Origin: Saprospiraceae bacterium
GTDB lineage: Bacteria > Bacteroidota > Bacteroidia > Chitinophagales > Saprospiraceae
Assembly (NCBI GenBank): GCA_020627535.1
Contig: JAHDGU010000008.1
Span: 1-64,000, forward strand
Direction: 5' to 3'
DNA: 64,000 bases
Made by a program: the position numbers and the translations under genes. The notes beneath the pieces were generated by a model. That model made no database searches. It saw only the letters and a list, made by a program, of their open reading frames with translations, and was not told where the DNA came from. Below, in pieces: positions 18,135 to 27,760 of the stretch; within the stretch, counting starts at the first letter, position 1; the number at the start of each line of letters is the position of its first letter.

Positions 18135-20939
18135 ATGAGGATTATTTTCAAGAGGACATCAGCGTCGATGCATTGCTTATTGACTTGTCTCATCATGCTG
18201 ATGATCTGGATCAGTCTAGGTGCTCAGATTACAGATATGCCTTCCGGCAAAATGACCATGGATGAATCCGTCTATCACGATTGGAAGCGCATATCCAATG
18301 TACAAATTACCAAAGATGGTACTTGGGTACTCTATGATCTCATCCCTGGCTGGGGAAATCACACCCTCAAGATCTACGAGCGCAACACTGGAAATACCTA
18401 CAGCTTTGATCGGGCAGAGGCTGCGCGATTCAGTGCAGATGATAAATATGTTGTGTTTAAAATCGTACATGACAAGAAAGCCTTGCAAGATCTGAAGAGA
18501 AAAAAAACAAAGACAGAAGATCTACCCAAGGATAGTCTGGCCATTTATTTTCTTGAAGAAAAAAGATTGCAGAAAATACCTGATCTTCGGTCGTATGCCA
18601 CTGGTGAAGAATGGTCAAGTCATCTGGCGATGCAACTCGATAGTCCAGAACAAGATTCACTATATGGCAAGAAAGAGTCTGATGAAAATGGCTTTCATCT
18701 CACCGTCAAGAATGTCAATAATAATCAGGAGTCTTTTATTCCCTTTGTGACAAAGTATATGTTGGCCGAAGAAGAGCCCTCCCTATTTTATGCAACTACT
18801 GGTGATGACTCACTGATCCAGGCAGGAATCTATCACTATGATATCATGAAGGATGAGCATCACTTGATGAGAGAGACAGACGGTAAGATCTATCAATGGT
18901 CTGCTGATAAATCTGGGAGTCAGTTTTCTGTCATCATGGATGAAGATACGACCAAGATCCTGGTGAGACCCTATCAGCTTTTTTTGGCGAAAGCCATCAA
19001 GGATAATGCAAGTCTGGAAGAGTTCAATCTATCAAGGAATATTCCTGAAGAATATCTCCTGAGCTCAGATCAAAGACTGGGCTACAGCGAAGATGGATCT
19101 CACTTGTATTTTGGGATGAGGACGGTGCCAATGGTCCAGGATACTTCGCTGCTGGCGGAAGAAATTGTGGAAGTCGAAATCTGGAACTACAAAGATGGGA
19201 AGCTCTATACTCAGCAGGAAGTGCAGGCGAGTGATGAGAGAAAAAGAAGCTACGATTGTGTCCTCGATCTGAGGACGGAGGAGTTGACCATGTTGGAGAC
19301 AGTAGATCGGCCTAGTGTACTGGTCGATCGAGATATGGATCAGCGATATACAGTGAGCTACTCCGATCTCAAATACCAAAAGTATATCTCCTGGCTGGGC
19401 TTCAGTTATAATGATATTTATCTTACGGATCAAGCGACTGGAGAGACGAGTATGATCCTAGAGAGGTGTTCTGTGCGACCGAGTTTGTCTCCGGGTGCGA
19501 AATATATCTACTGGTATGAGAGAGAGAATCATAGCTGGTATGCCCTAGACTTGAGCACCGAGCAAAGAGTGACGCTAGTCAGCGAGAAGCAAGCAAAATT
19601 TTATGATGAGATCAATGACAGACCTATGGATCCGTGGCCTTACGGTATCGCAGGATGGTCTGCAGATGACGAATATATTTTTATTTATGATCGCTATGAT
19701 ATCTGGCAAGTCAGCCCATCAGGATCTAGAAAGCCCAAGCGGATTACCAAAGGAAGAAAAGACAAGCTTCGCTATCGATATCAGAGACTTGATCCTGAGC
19801 TCGATACGATACCAATGAGTGAAGATGTCCTCTTGACATTATTTGATGAGGATACCAAGGAGTCGGGATACATGTGGGCACGACTGGAAGAGGTCAAGTC
19901 TAGAGACCATTCCATGGGTGACTACCAGATCGGTCGACGATTTTATAAGGCAGAGGATGCTGATGTTTATGTCCACACAAGAGAGACTTTTGAGCAGTTT
20001 CCGGATTTGTTGTTGTCTGAGACCAATCTCAATGACTACCAAGTCATCTCCAAGGCCAATCCCCAACAAGCAGATTATCTCTGGGGTAGTGGATCACTAC
20101 ATCAATGGAAGTCCGATAACGGAGAGCAGATGACAGGTATGCTCTTTTTGCCAGAAGGCTTCGATGGTATTAAGAAATACCCTATGATTGTCAACTTCTA
20201 TGAGCGTAGTAGTGATGGTCTTCATCGACATCGTGCACCTGAAGCACATCGGAGTACGATCAACTATACCATGTATCTGAATAATGGATACGTCATATTT
20301 AATCCTGACGTACCATACGACATAGGATATCCCGGAAGGAGCTGTGAAGAGGCAGTGATTTCTGGAGTGAGGTCGGTATTAGATCTAGGATTTGTGGATC
20401 CAGCGCGAGTCGGAGTACAAGGACACAGTTGGGGCGGATATCAAGTAGCACATCTCTTGACCAAGACAGACATGTTTGCCTGTGCCGAGTCAGGTGCTCC
20501 AGTGGTCAATATGGTCAGTGCCTATGGAGGCATCAGATGGCGCTCTGGGATGAGTCGTATGTTTCAGTATGAGCGTACGCAGAGTAGACTTGGTGCGACT
20601 CTTTGGGAGCGCCCTGATTTATATATCGAAAATTCACCAGTATTTAATTCGGACAAGGTCAATACTCCTGTGCTTATTTTGCATAATGATAAGGATGGAG
20701 CAGTGCCATGGTATCAGGGTATAGAATATTTTGTATCTCTCCGGAGACTGGGAAAGCCAAGTTGGTTGCTCAACTACAATGAAGAACCACACTGGCCACT
20801 GAAATGGCAAAATCGTCTTGATTTTCAGACGAGGATGAAGCAATTTTTTGATCACTATCTACAGGGAGCTGAGATGCCGCGCTGGATGTCAGAGGGAGTG
20901 CCAGCGATACATCAAGGTATTGATACAGGTATGGACTAG
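18135..20939 (+). CDS. secreted prolyl-oligopeptidase-family (S9) serine peptidase
   Basis: A 934-residue exported peptidase. After a signal segment (LIMLMIWISLGAQ) comes a long beta-propeller-like region (about 35-640) with repeats such as GTWVLYDLIPGWGNHTLKIYERN and ARFSADDKYVVFK, followed by the alpha/beta-hydrolase domain. The catalytic Ser lies in VGVQGHSWGGYQVAHLLT, the Asp in LILHNDKDGAVPWYQGIEYF, and the His in NEEPHWPLKW. It most resembles dipeptidyl-peptidase/acylaminoacyl-peptidase-like S9 proteins of Bacteroidota, which digest peptides in the periplasm or outside. Substrate preference is not readable. The gene stands alone. Confidence 0.88.
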   Translation: MRIIFKRTSASMHCLLTCLIMLMIWISLGAQITDMPSGKMTMDESVYHDWKRISNVQITKDGTWVLYDLIPGWGNHTLKIYERNTGNTYSFDRAEAARFSADDKYVVFKIVHDKKALQDLKRKKTKTEDLPKDSLAIYFLEEKRLQKIPDLRSYATGEEWSSHLAMQLDSPEQDSLYGKKESDENGFHLTVKNVNNNQESFIPFVTKYMLAEEEPSLFYATTGDDSLIQAGIYHYDIMKDEHHLMRETDGKIYQWSADKSGSQFSVIMDEDTTKILVRPYQLFLAKAIKDNASLEEFNLSRNIPEEYLLSSDQRLGYSEDGSHLYFGMRTVPMVQDTSLLAEEIVEVEIWNYKDGKLYTQQEVQASDERKRSYDCVLDLRTEELTMLETVDRPSVLVDRDMDQRYTVSYSDLKYQKYISWLGFSYNDIYLTDQATGETSMILERCSVRPSLSPGAKYIYWYERENHSWYALDLSTEQRVTLVSEKQAKFYDEINDRPMDPWPYGIAGWSADDEYIFIYDRYDIWQVSPSGSRKPKRITKGRKDKLRYRYQRLDPELDTIPMSEDVLLTLFDEDTKESGYMWARLEEVKSRDHSMGDYQIGRRFYKAEDADVYVHTRETFEQFPDLLLSETNLNDYQVISKANPQQADYLWGSGSLHQWKSDNGEQMTGMLFLPEGFDGIKKYPMIVNFYERSSDGLHRHRAPEAHRSTINYTMYLNNGYVIFNPDVPYDIGYPGRSCEEAVISGVRSVLDLGFVDPARVGVQGHSWGGYQVAHLLTKTDMFACAESGAPVVNMVSAYGGIRWRSGMSRMFQYERTQSRLGATLWERPDLYIENSPVFNSDKVNTPVLILHNDKDGAVPWYQGIEYFVSLRRLGKPSWLLNYNEEPHWPLKWQNRLDFQTRMKQFFDHYLQGAEMPRWMSEGVPAIHQGIDTGMD

Positions 20940-21020
20940 TTTGTTAAATTTCTCTTAGCAAAATAAACGTCTGCTGGCACCCGGCTTCTAATCGATATAA
21001 CCATTAAAATTATATCCATT

Positions 21021-21422
21021 ATGAAAGCGCAAATCAGCATTCTCACCCTTGTTTCATTTTTGTTTTTTGCCTCATCCTTTACATTGCCAGAGGAGACGAG
21101 ATTTGACTGGAATCGACTAGGCTCCAAGAAAGTTTCCTATAGTCTCGATCGAGATGTACTTCACATAGGAGCCAATGATGGTTTGTACAGTAAGCTCAAA
21201 CTCGCAGTGACTGGAGGATCTGTCAATATGCATAAAATGGTGGTAGAGTATGGAAATGGAGCGAAGGATACAATCATGATAAAGCAAAATTTTCAGAAGA
21301 GAACCGACTCAAGAGTCATCGATCTACAAGGGAATAAACGAGTGATCAAGAAGATTAGCTTTTGGTACGATACGAAGAATCGATCGCAGAGACAAGCTAC
21401 TATGCATGTCTTTGGGAAGTAG
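21021..21422 (+). CDS. small exported DUF2541-like protein
   Basis: A 133-residue protein with a signal peptide (FLFFASSFTLP). The mature part follows a pattern seen in DUF2541-like proteins: W-x-x-L-G-S-K-K-V-x-Y-S-L-D-R-D-V, then the strand LKLAVTGGSVNMHKMVVEYGNG, and the ending RVIDLQGNKRVIKKISFWYDTKN...RQATMHVFG. It is a compact all-beta, basic domain of unknown function. A strong hairpin terminator follows, so the gene is probably expressed alone. Confidence 0.65.
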   Translation: MKAQISILTLVSFLFFASSFTLPEETRFDWNRLGSKKVSYSLDRDVLHIGANDGLYSKLKLAVTGGSVNMHKMVVEYGNGAKDTIMIKQNFQKRTDSRVIDLQGNKRVIKKISFWYDTKNRSQRQATMHVFGK

Positions 21423-21452
21423 CATAGGTACTCGACAAGGTGATATGATCTA

Positions 21453-21490
21453 TTGAGGGCGAGCAACATTTGCTCGTCCTCAATGTTTTT
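21453..21490 (+). terminator. rho-independent terminator
   Basis: A 14-bp stem (21453-21466 with 21470-21483, one G-U pair) closes a three-base loop and is followed by TGTTTTT. It lies 30 bases after the DUF2541-like gene. Confidence 0.9.
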
Positions 21491-21562
21491 GATCCCCGGA
21501 CTTGCTCTTTTTCTGCAGTCTAAGATTATATTCGTTTCCATCAACTACCCAGCTTTGAGCAT

Positions 21563-22156
21563 ATGATAGATGAGTCTCAGGAGGATTTTGAGCGTTTTAG
21601 AAAATCACTTTCGTCGAAGTATCAGCTCGATTTCGGGACTGTTCAGAATCTTTGGTCCCTCGGGCAAGTGAGTGACCATGGTAAGAAAGAGGTAATTCTA
21701 GATGAGCAAGGCATCTGTAGGAAGGTCTATTTTATTCTCTCTGGAATGCTAAAACGCGTCATCTGGGATCAAGAAGCAAATGAGAAAGTCCTTTGCTTTT
21801 GTCTAGAGGGAGAATTGAGCACTGATTTCAAAAGTCTCACGACCAGAGTTCCTTCAGAAATTGGCATAGTCACCACCGCTACTTCGAGATTATGGTCAAT
21901 AGATATTGATAGTCTGACGAAAGCTCAAGGAAAGGATGATAGCCTAGGGCATGCTGTGTATAAATTGTTGAGCCAAACACTGCTCAGTCATGAGGATCAA
22001 ATCCGCGTAAGCTCTTCCATATCTGCTGAGCAGAGATATCAGACTCTTCTCCAAGAAGCGAGCCCAATATTGCGATTGGCAAGTGTCTCAGAGATAGCGA
22101 GCTACCTAGGTGTGACAAGACGCACCTTGAGTCGCATCAGAAAAAACCTGAGATGA
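21563..22156 (+). CDS. Crp/Fnr-family transcriptional regulator
   Basis: A 197-residue cytoplasmic regulator. Residues about 20-125 are a cyclic-nucleotide-binding-type beta-barrel (KEVILDEQGICRKVYFILSGMLKRVIWDQEANEKVLCFCLEGELSTDFKSL). A dimer helix follows, and the C-terminal winged helix contains ASVSEIASYLGVTRRTLSRIRK as the recognition helix-turn-helix. The cAMP-contacting Arg-Ser pair of true CRP is not evident, and no Fnr-type N-terminal cysteine cluster is present. Such small Crp-like regulators in Bacteroidota often control an adjacent gene, here possibly the membrane protein that follows 63 bases later, though a weak terminator lies between. Confidence 0.88.
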   Translation: MIDESQEDFERFRKSLSSKYQLDFGTVQNLWSLGQVSDHGKKEVILDEQGICRKVYFILSGMLKRVIWDQEANEKVLCFCLEGELSTDFKSLTTRVPSEIGIVTTATSRLWSIDIDSLTKAQGKDDSLGHAVYKLLSQTLLSHEDQIRVSSSISAEQRYQTLLQEASPILRLASVSEIASYLGVTRRTLSRIRKNLR

Positions 22157-22166
22157 GCTTACATTG

Positions 22167-22184
22167 AGGACATTTGTCCTTTTT
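22167..22184 (+). terminator. weak hairpin terminator
   Basis: AGGAC and GTCCT pair around ATTT and are followed by TTTT, 10 bases after the Crp-like gene. The five-base stem is short, so termination may be partial. Confidence 0.45.
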
Positions 22185-22219
22185 ATTCAAAACATGAGAT
22201 CCAAGCTTTGTAGCCATAA

Positions 22220-22786
22220 ATGATTATTATGGTTTGGATTTTTGCATCAGTACTACTTGTGGCATTTGCTGCCTTGGCACTTTATGATGGTGTGTGGCTT
22301 CATCTATTCAAGTATGGTCTGTATCATCATGAAGAGAGTAAAATGGAACATGCAGTCCACACTGCAAGAGCTATATTGTTTGTACCCATTTTGCTATTGT
22401 TTTATCTGTCTGAGCCTGGGAGTACAGTATTTTATCTTGGCTTGGGAGTAGTACTTCTTGATATTTTCGTGGTACTGATTGATGCGAGGCTGGAAGAAGA
22501 CAGTAGGTCATTTATGGATGGTTTACCCAATGCCGAGTACATTCTACATCTTGTGGTCAATGGTCAGCACTTTGCTGGAGCAGCAGTTGTCATTTTCATT
22601 GCCATGATGAAGCATCAGGGTGTAGAATTTTCACAGGTTTTTTACGCTTATCACGAGACTTATGTCTGGATTGTGAAAAATCTTGTACCCGGAAGTGTTC
22701 TAGTGGCAGTTCTACACGTGTTGACTCTTTTTCGTGTGCCTGCGTGTTATTTGGCAGAGCAAAGAGCACGTATTGCTTGTTGTTAG
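22220..22786 (+). CDS. integral membrane protein of unknown function
   Basis: A 188-residue protein with five hydrophobic segments (about residues 4-22, 49-63, 67-88, 116-130 and 150-170). Conserved-looking histidines sit in the loops (YHHEESKMEHAVHTARA, NGQHFAGA, YHETY), which might bind a metal, but no family could be named. Upstream is a Crp-like regulator on the same strand. The stop codon directly abuts the stop codon of the convergent araC-type gene with no spacer. Function unknown. Confidence 0.65.
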   Translation: MIIMVWIFASVLLVAFAALALYDGVWLHLFKYGLYHHEESKMEHAVHTARAILFVPILLLFYLSEPGSTVFYLGLGVVLLDIFVVLIDARLEEDSRSFMDGLPNAEYILHLVVNGQHFAGAAVVIFIAMMKHQGVEFSQVFYAYHETYVWIVKNLVPGSVLVAVLHVLTLFRVPACYLAEQRARIACC

Positions 22787-23638
22787 TCAGGCATTGTTCA
22801 GTATTCTTTTTTGGTACTGCTTTGGAGTTTCGTTCATGATTTTTCGAAAGCACCTTGAGAAATAGGAGAGATTGTTAAATCCACTCGAGTAGCATGCATC
22901 AGAAACTGATGTCTCCGGATGAACCAATAGATTTGTCGCATTGGCTATACGAAACTCATTAACAATGTGTACAAAAGATTTTCCTGTTTTTTTCTTGATG
23001 AATTTGTAGAATGCTGACTCGGTGAGATTGACCAGATCTGCAATTTCTTTGATTCTGATTGGGTGCATATAATTTGCTCCTATATAATCATAGATGATTT
23101 TGATGCGAGCGAGCTGTCGATCATTCAAGCTGGTCAGATAGTCTTCTGAGCATATCATGTTGTATTCATGTGATTTACTCATGAGTCTGAGTGCTGCTAC
23201 TAAATTCAGCAGACTCCCGAGATTATCCTTCTGGTAGACCTTTTTGAGACGTTTCCGAATCTTACCATCATTATCTGGGAAGTACAGGCCCAGTCGAGCC
23301 TTATTGAAGAGGCGCGTTAGGCCCTTAAATTCTGGCTTTGATTGCATCTCGGAGCCTAGAAAATCAGGCATAAATTGAATGACGAGCTGCTTGCACGACT
23401 GATGTGTCGTAAACCCATGTGGTAGATTGGATCCCAAGAGTACGATATCACCCTCGGCATATTCTGATACCACATTTCCTACGAAGCGTTTTCCGTAACT
23501 CTTTGGGGTGAAGCAGATTTCGATTTCCTCATGATAGTGCCAAGCATTACTGATCAATGGTCTACTGTCGCGATGTACATACTTGACAGCAAAGGACTTC
23601 TCCAGCGATCCTTCTATATATTCATACTCTGGCCTCAT
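22787..23638 (-). CDS. AraC-family transcriptional regulator
   Basis: A 283-residue regulator with an N-terminal cupin-like sensor domain (NAWHYHEEIEICF...YAEGDIVLLGSNLPHGF) and a C-terminal pair of helix-turn-helix motifs (IRIKEIADLVNLTESAFYKFIKKKTGKSFVHIVNEFRIANA, then SVSDACYSSGFNNLSYFSRCFRKIMNETPKQYQ). The HYHEE and NLPHG patterns are typical of sugar-sensing members. It is divergent from the TonB receptor gene across a 151-base A+T-rich spacer, so it probably controls the receptor-hydrolase-symporter genes. Confidence 0.9.
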   Translation of the reverse strand: MRPEYEYIEGSLEKSFAVKYVHRDSRPLISNAWHYHEEIEICFTPKSYGKRFVGNVVSEYAEGDIVLLGSNLPHGFTTHQSCKQLVIQFMPDFLGSEMQSKPEFKGLTRLFNKARLGLYFPDNDGKIRKRLKKVYQKDNLGSLLNLVAALRLMSKSHEYNMICSEDYLTSLNDRQLARIKIIYDYIGANYMHPIRIKEIADLVNLTESAFYKFIKKKTGKSFVHIVNEFRIANATNLLVHPETSVSDACYSSGFNNLSYFSRCFRKIMNETPKQYQKRILNNA

Positions 23639-23789
23639 TTGGACATTAATATTATATATACTTATGAGATATTTGATAAAAGTATAGAATTGTGTTAATA
23701 GTTGGCAGGATTGTGCTATCTGTGCTCTTCAATGCTCGAGTACATTAGTGGCAGAAACCAAAGAATAAAAACCACTCAATTCTTGTAGT

Positions 23790-26390
23790 ATGAAAACAAA
23801 ATCTACTTTTTACCGGATCAGCTCATTGATCGGTAGCTTTTTTTTGCTCCTGAGTGTTTCTGCTCAGAGCACCATCAAGGGTCTAGTCACTGACGCTGAC
23901 GGTGAAGGCCTTATCGGAGTAAATATCAATGTCGTGGGCAGCTCATTCGGCACGAGTACAGATCTTGGAGGTATGTATATGATAGAGGTGCCTGCGGGCT
24001 CTGACCAGTTAGAGTTTAACTATATAGGCTACTCTAGAGTAGTGGTCAACGTAAGTGATGCCAGCGCGGGTCAGCTCAATGTTGTCATGAGTACTGATAA
24101 GCTAGCATTTGATGAAATACTCGTAACAAGTACATTCAGCGGAAGAACACAAAAAGATGCGCCCATGTCCATGACTGTTTTGGATGCTGCGAAGTTATCT
24201 AGGTTAGCAAGTAATTCGCAGGCAGATGTTCTCAGGACAGTGCCGGGTATCACTGCTGAAGGTGGAGGTGGTGAAGTTGCTACGAATCTATTTGTGAGGG
24301 GTTTTCCTTCTGGTGGACAGTATGCTTTCACACCTCTGCAGATCGATGGAATTCCCATCTTGAGTACATTCGGTCTCAATTCATCAGCTCATGATGTGTT
24401 TTTCCGTAATGATATTGGTTTGCGAAGCCTTGAATTTGTCAGAGGTGGATCCTCTACACTATTTGGAGCTGGAAGTGTCGCTGGAATCGTTAATTACAAT
24501 AGTATCAGAGGTAGCGATGATCCAGTCAACAAGGTGCAATTCGAATGGGCTCAGGGTGGCCGTGCCAAAGTTGATATGTTAAGTGCAGGTAAACTGGCTG
24601 ACAAGCTCTACTACGCTGTATCTGGATTTTACCGATATGACGAAGGTCCTCTAGAAACTGGTCTCAATACTCAGGGGTATCAGCTCAGGGGAAATGTGAA
24701 AAAGATCTTTAATGAGGGCAATAGTTCACTAGTTGTGAGTACCCAGATTATTGATGACAAGGTTCAATTTTATCTTCCGTACCCACTTGACAATAGTGCT
24801 GGCGAACGAGAGCGTCCTATCGGCAATGATGGCGAAGAAATCTTCACGATGCTGTCAGGACAGTTGAGAGATTTCTCGTTTGACACGCCATTCGGTAGAT
24901 TCAAGTCTCCAATAGGTGATGGAGTCTCCACCAAAGGTGGCTTTGCTATGATGGAGCTGAAGCATGGCTTCGGGAACAACTGGAGTCTTTCTGCAAAAGC
25001 AAAGGCTGCGTCCTATGAGCATTGGTTCAATTTGTTCCTCGATGGTGACGGTGTACACAATACCCCTGAAAATCAGGCGGGATATCTTGAAGACAGAGAG
25101 TTGCCAGACAATGCAAGCTTTTCCTACACAGACACAGGAGAGCCACTTGCAAATGATGATCTTCTCTTTGAAAATCGGGTGCTAGATCGTCAAAGAGACA
25201 TGGAAGAACTGGTAGCCGAAATCAATCTCACAAAAACAATCAATGAACACAACTTCACCGTCGGAACCTTCATGGCCAATACCACGGCTCTTGATAACAA
25301 TTGGATCCATAATGTGCTAGGTGATTTCAGCAACTCTCCACGTGCTGTTTCTATAGGCTATACAGATGCCGATGGTAATGATGTTTCCTATTCCAGTAGT
25401 GGGTATGTAGAGGGATCTGGCCGTAAGACGGCTAATAAAGTAATAGAGAGTGCTAAGATCGCTTTCTATGCTGCGGACGAAATCAAAATGGACAAATGGA
25501 ACTTTGACATAGGAGTCAGATGGGAGCGAGCATCAGGTCAAATCAGCTCAGAGTCTGGTATCGGATCGAACAATTTCAACAAGGCCGATGTGAGCGCTAA
25601 TGATTTCGCTGTTGCCATAGCGGCGCTCTACAAGATGCGTGATAATCTCAACATATATGCCAACTTCTCAAGAGGGTATTTCTTTCCTCAGCTAAGAAGT
25701 GTGAAGTTTTCTGCGCCAGGAACAGCACAGTCCTACGAAACTGAAAATGTTATTCAAGGCGAAGTAGGTGTCAAGATGGCTTCAGGTGATTTTTCTGCTA
25801 CTGGTGCAGTGTTTTTCAATAGTTTGACTGATCGTCGAAATGTTGACTTTGTCAATGACCCTAATGATCCGAGCAATGTCATAGAGTTTGTGCAGCTTCA
25901 AGATACTAGGACCTTCGGTATTGAGGCGAATGTCAACTATGCCATTACAAGTAATCTGGATTTTTATGGAAATTTCACCTGGCAAGATCACGAGTTCTCA
26001 ACTGTAGAGGGTAATCCTGAGCAAGAAGGGAATTCTATAGCGCGTATCCCAAATATTATGGGAATGGCAGGGTTAAGCTATGATGATGGAAGTTTTGATG
26101 CCAATCTTTCTTCTAATTTCCTGGGAAGTAAGTTCGCTAATAATAGCAATTCGGTAGAGCTTGATGGCTTCAATATTGTTCGTTTAGACTTAGGATATAA
26201 ATTCGGATTGAGCGATCAAAGCGATCAATCGGTGAGACTTGGATTTTCTGTATTCAACCTGCTAGATGCTGACGGTGTCACAGAGGGGTCTCCCAGACAG
26301 GGAAATAGTCAAGTTGCGGGTGGAGAGTTTTTTGTTGGAAGACCTATTCTTCCAAGAAGAATTTTTCTGCGAGCAACATTTGAGTTTTAG
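23790..26390 (+). CDS. TonB-dependent outer-membrane receptor
   Basis: An 866-residue outer-membrane transporter. Signal peptide (LLLSVSAQ), carboxypeptidase-regulatory-like domain (about 28-110; STIKGLVTDADGEGLIGVNI...LEFNYIGYS), plug (about 120-240; TFSGRTQKDAPMSMTVLDAAKL, DVLRTVPGI, VRGFPSGGQYAFTPLQIDGIPI, LEFVRGGSSTLFGAGSVAGIVNYNS) and a beta-barrel ending FLRATFEF. No SusD partner is present, unlike the pair at 10-14 kb. It is followed by a hairpin and then the GH63-type hydrolase and a sodium symporter, which suggests import of a small glycoside or oligosaccharide. Confidence 0.88.
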   Translation: MKTKSTFYRISSLIGSFFLLLSVSAQSTIKGLVTDADGEGLIGVNINVVGSSFGTSTDLGGMYMIEVPAGSDQLEFNYIGYSRVVVNVSDASAGQLNVVMSTDKLAFDEILVTSTFSGRTQKDAPMSMTVLDAAKLSRLASNSQADVLRTVPGITAEGGGGEVATNLFVRGFPSGGQYAFTPLQIDGIPILSTFGLNSSAHDVFFRNDIGLRSLEFVRGGSSTLFGAGSVAGIVNYNSIRGSDDPVNKVQFEWAQGGRAKVDMLSAGKLADKLYYAVSGFYRYDEGPLETGLNTQGYQLRGNVKKIFNEGNSSLVVSTQIIDDKVQFYLPYPLDNSAGERERPIGNDGEEIFTMLSGQLRDFSFDTPFGRFKSPIGDGVSTKGGFAMMELKHGFGNNWSLSAKAKAASYEHWFNLFLDGDGVHNTPENQAGYLEDRELPDNASFSYTDTGEPLANDDLLFENRVLDRQRDMEELVAEINLTKTINEHNFTVGTFMANTTALDNNWIHNVLGDFSNSPRAVSIGYTDADGNDVSYSSSGYVEGSGRKTANKVIESAKIAFYAADEIKMDKWNFDIGVRWERASGQISSESGIGSNNFNKADVSANDFAVAIAALYKMRDNLNIYANFSRGYFFPQLRSVKFSAPGTAQSYETENVIQGEVGVKMASGDFSATGAVFFNSLTDRRNVDFVNDPNDPSNVIEFVQLQDTRTFGIEANVNYAITSNLDFYGNFTWQDHEFSTVEGNPEQEGNSIARIPNIMGMAGLSYDDGSFDANLSSNFLGSKFANNSNSVELDGFNIVRLDLGYKFGLSDQSDQSVRLGFSVFNLLDADGVTEGSPRQGNSQVAGGEFFVGRPILPRRIFLRATFEF

Positions 26391-26419
26391 AGTTTTTCAT
26401 TGAAGTTCAAGCAGATAAT

Positions 26420-26447
26420 AGGGTGACTCGAAAGAGTCATCCTTTAT
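26420..26447 (+). terminator. hairpin terminator or attenuator after the TonB receptor gene
   Basis: A 10-bp stem (26420-26429 with 26434-26443, one G-U pair) closes a GAAA tetraloop and is followed by TTAT. It lies between the receptor and hydrolase genes. A GTG that opens the hydrolase frame at 26423 falls inside the stem, which argues for the ATG at 26465 as the real start. The short T-run suggests partial read-through, lowering expression of the downstream genes relative to the receptor. Confidence 0.65.
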
Positions 26448-26464
26448 CTATCTTTATTGTCATC

Positions 26465-27760
26465 ATGATACAGCAAGCCAAAGAGGTATTAGAAACCAAT
26501 TGGAGAGGTGGCTTTACAGTACCTACGGACAAATTGTACCCTTTTCAATGGAACTGGGACTCTGGCTTTGTAGCACTGGGATGGGCAAGATTGGACTTGT
26601 CACGCGCGATAGCCGAGCTGCGGTCTCTTTTCAGTGGACAATGGGGCAATGGTTTGTTGCCACACATTATCTTCCACTCTGAATCTGAAGAAACATACTT
26701 TCCCAATTTTGACTTTTGGAACAGCCAGATCAATCCTACAGCTCCTGAATTCCCCAAGTCATCTGGTATTACGCAGCCTGCTGTTCATGGATTTATTCTC
26801 GAGGAGCTACATCAGTTGCATCCGGATAGCCAAGAACTTAATGAGCTGATATCAGAATTGATACCAAAGATCTGTCTCTATCATTCATTTTTGTATGAAC
26901 ACAGGGACCCATATAATGAGGGTCTGATCTTTACGTATCATCCCTGGGAGAGCGGACGAGATAATTCACCAGTTTGGGATAGTGCACTTGATAGCATTGT
27001 AATCAAGCCGGGCGATATTCCAAGCTATTCTCGCCGGGACACGTCAATAGCCAATAGTGATGAGCGCCCGACACAAGACCAGTACGATCGTTATGTGTAT
27101 CTTTTAGAACTCGGCAAACGACATGCATATCAAGGACAAAGTCTTTATGAAGAGACGCCTTTTGCCATTCAAGATTGTATGATGAATGCCATCTTGTATA
27201 AATCCAATCAGAGTCTTCTCAGATTAGCTGAAAAATTTGACTATCCGCAAGAAGAGATCTTGACTTGGGTCTCGCGGACAAAGCAGTCATTCAATAAGAA
27301 ACTTTGGCACGACAAGATGGGATGCTGGGTCTCATATGATCTGAAAAGAGATGGTCAGATAGAAGAAAGGGAAATTGGTGGAATTATACCTGTTGCGACA
27401 GATCTCGCATCTCAGGATCAAGTGAATCGAATATCAGATTATTTGATTCGGCTAAAAAAAAGAGGTTTTTCTCTTTGCCCTTCCTATGATGTAGATAGTC
27501 CCAAGTTTGATTCTAAGCGATATTGGCGTGGGCCTATCTGGCCTCATATGAATGCACTGATTGCAGAAGGACTTGAGGCACAGGGTGAATCTGAATTGGC
27601 CAAGTTGATCGATCGAGATACCTTACAAATAGTCGATGAATATGGCTTCTTCGAGTATTTCGATTGCCAACAAGACGCGGGCATTAAATCAGGATACGGT
27701 GGTGATCAATTTTCATGGACAGCATCTAGTATCATCAGAATTTTAGAGCGAAGTCAGTGA
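26465..27760 (+). CDS. GH63/MGH1-like glycoside hydrolase
   Basis: A 431-residue enzyme with an (alpha/alpha)6 barrel like mannosylglycerate/glucosylglycerate hydrolases. It has YPFQWNWDSGFVALGWARLDLSRAIAELRSLFSGQWGNGLLPHIIFH near the N-terminus, with the Asp of NWDSGF as probable acid, and the late segments RGPIWPHMNALIAEGL and EYGFFEYFDCQQD, where a Glu acts as base in the family. There is no signal peptide from this start, so it is likely cytoplasmic and would act on an imported glycoside. Its stop overlaps the start of the next gene (GTGA). Alternatives are related alpha-glucosidase or trehalase-like activities. Confidence 0.8.
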   Translation: MIQQAKEVLETNWRGGFTVPTDKLYPFQWNWDSGFVALGWARLDLSRAIAELRSLFSGQWGNGLLPHIIFHSESEETYFPNFDFWNSQINPTAPEFPKSSGITQPAVHGFILEELHQLHPDSQELNELISELIPKICLYHSFLYEHRDPYNEGLIFTYHPWESGRDNSPVWDSALDSIVIKPGDIPSYSRRDTSIANSDERPTQDQYDRYVYLLELGKRHAYQGQSLYEETPFAIQDCMMNAILYKSNQSLLRLAEKFDYPQEEILTWVSRTKQSFNKKLWHDKMGCWVSYDLKRDGQIEEREIGGIIPVATDLASQDQVNRISDYLIRLKKRGFSLCPSYDVDSPKFDSKRYWRGPIWPHMNALIAEGLEAQGESELAKLIDRDTLQIVDEYGFFEYFDCQQDAGIKSGYGGDQFSWTASSIIRILERSQ

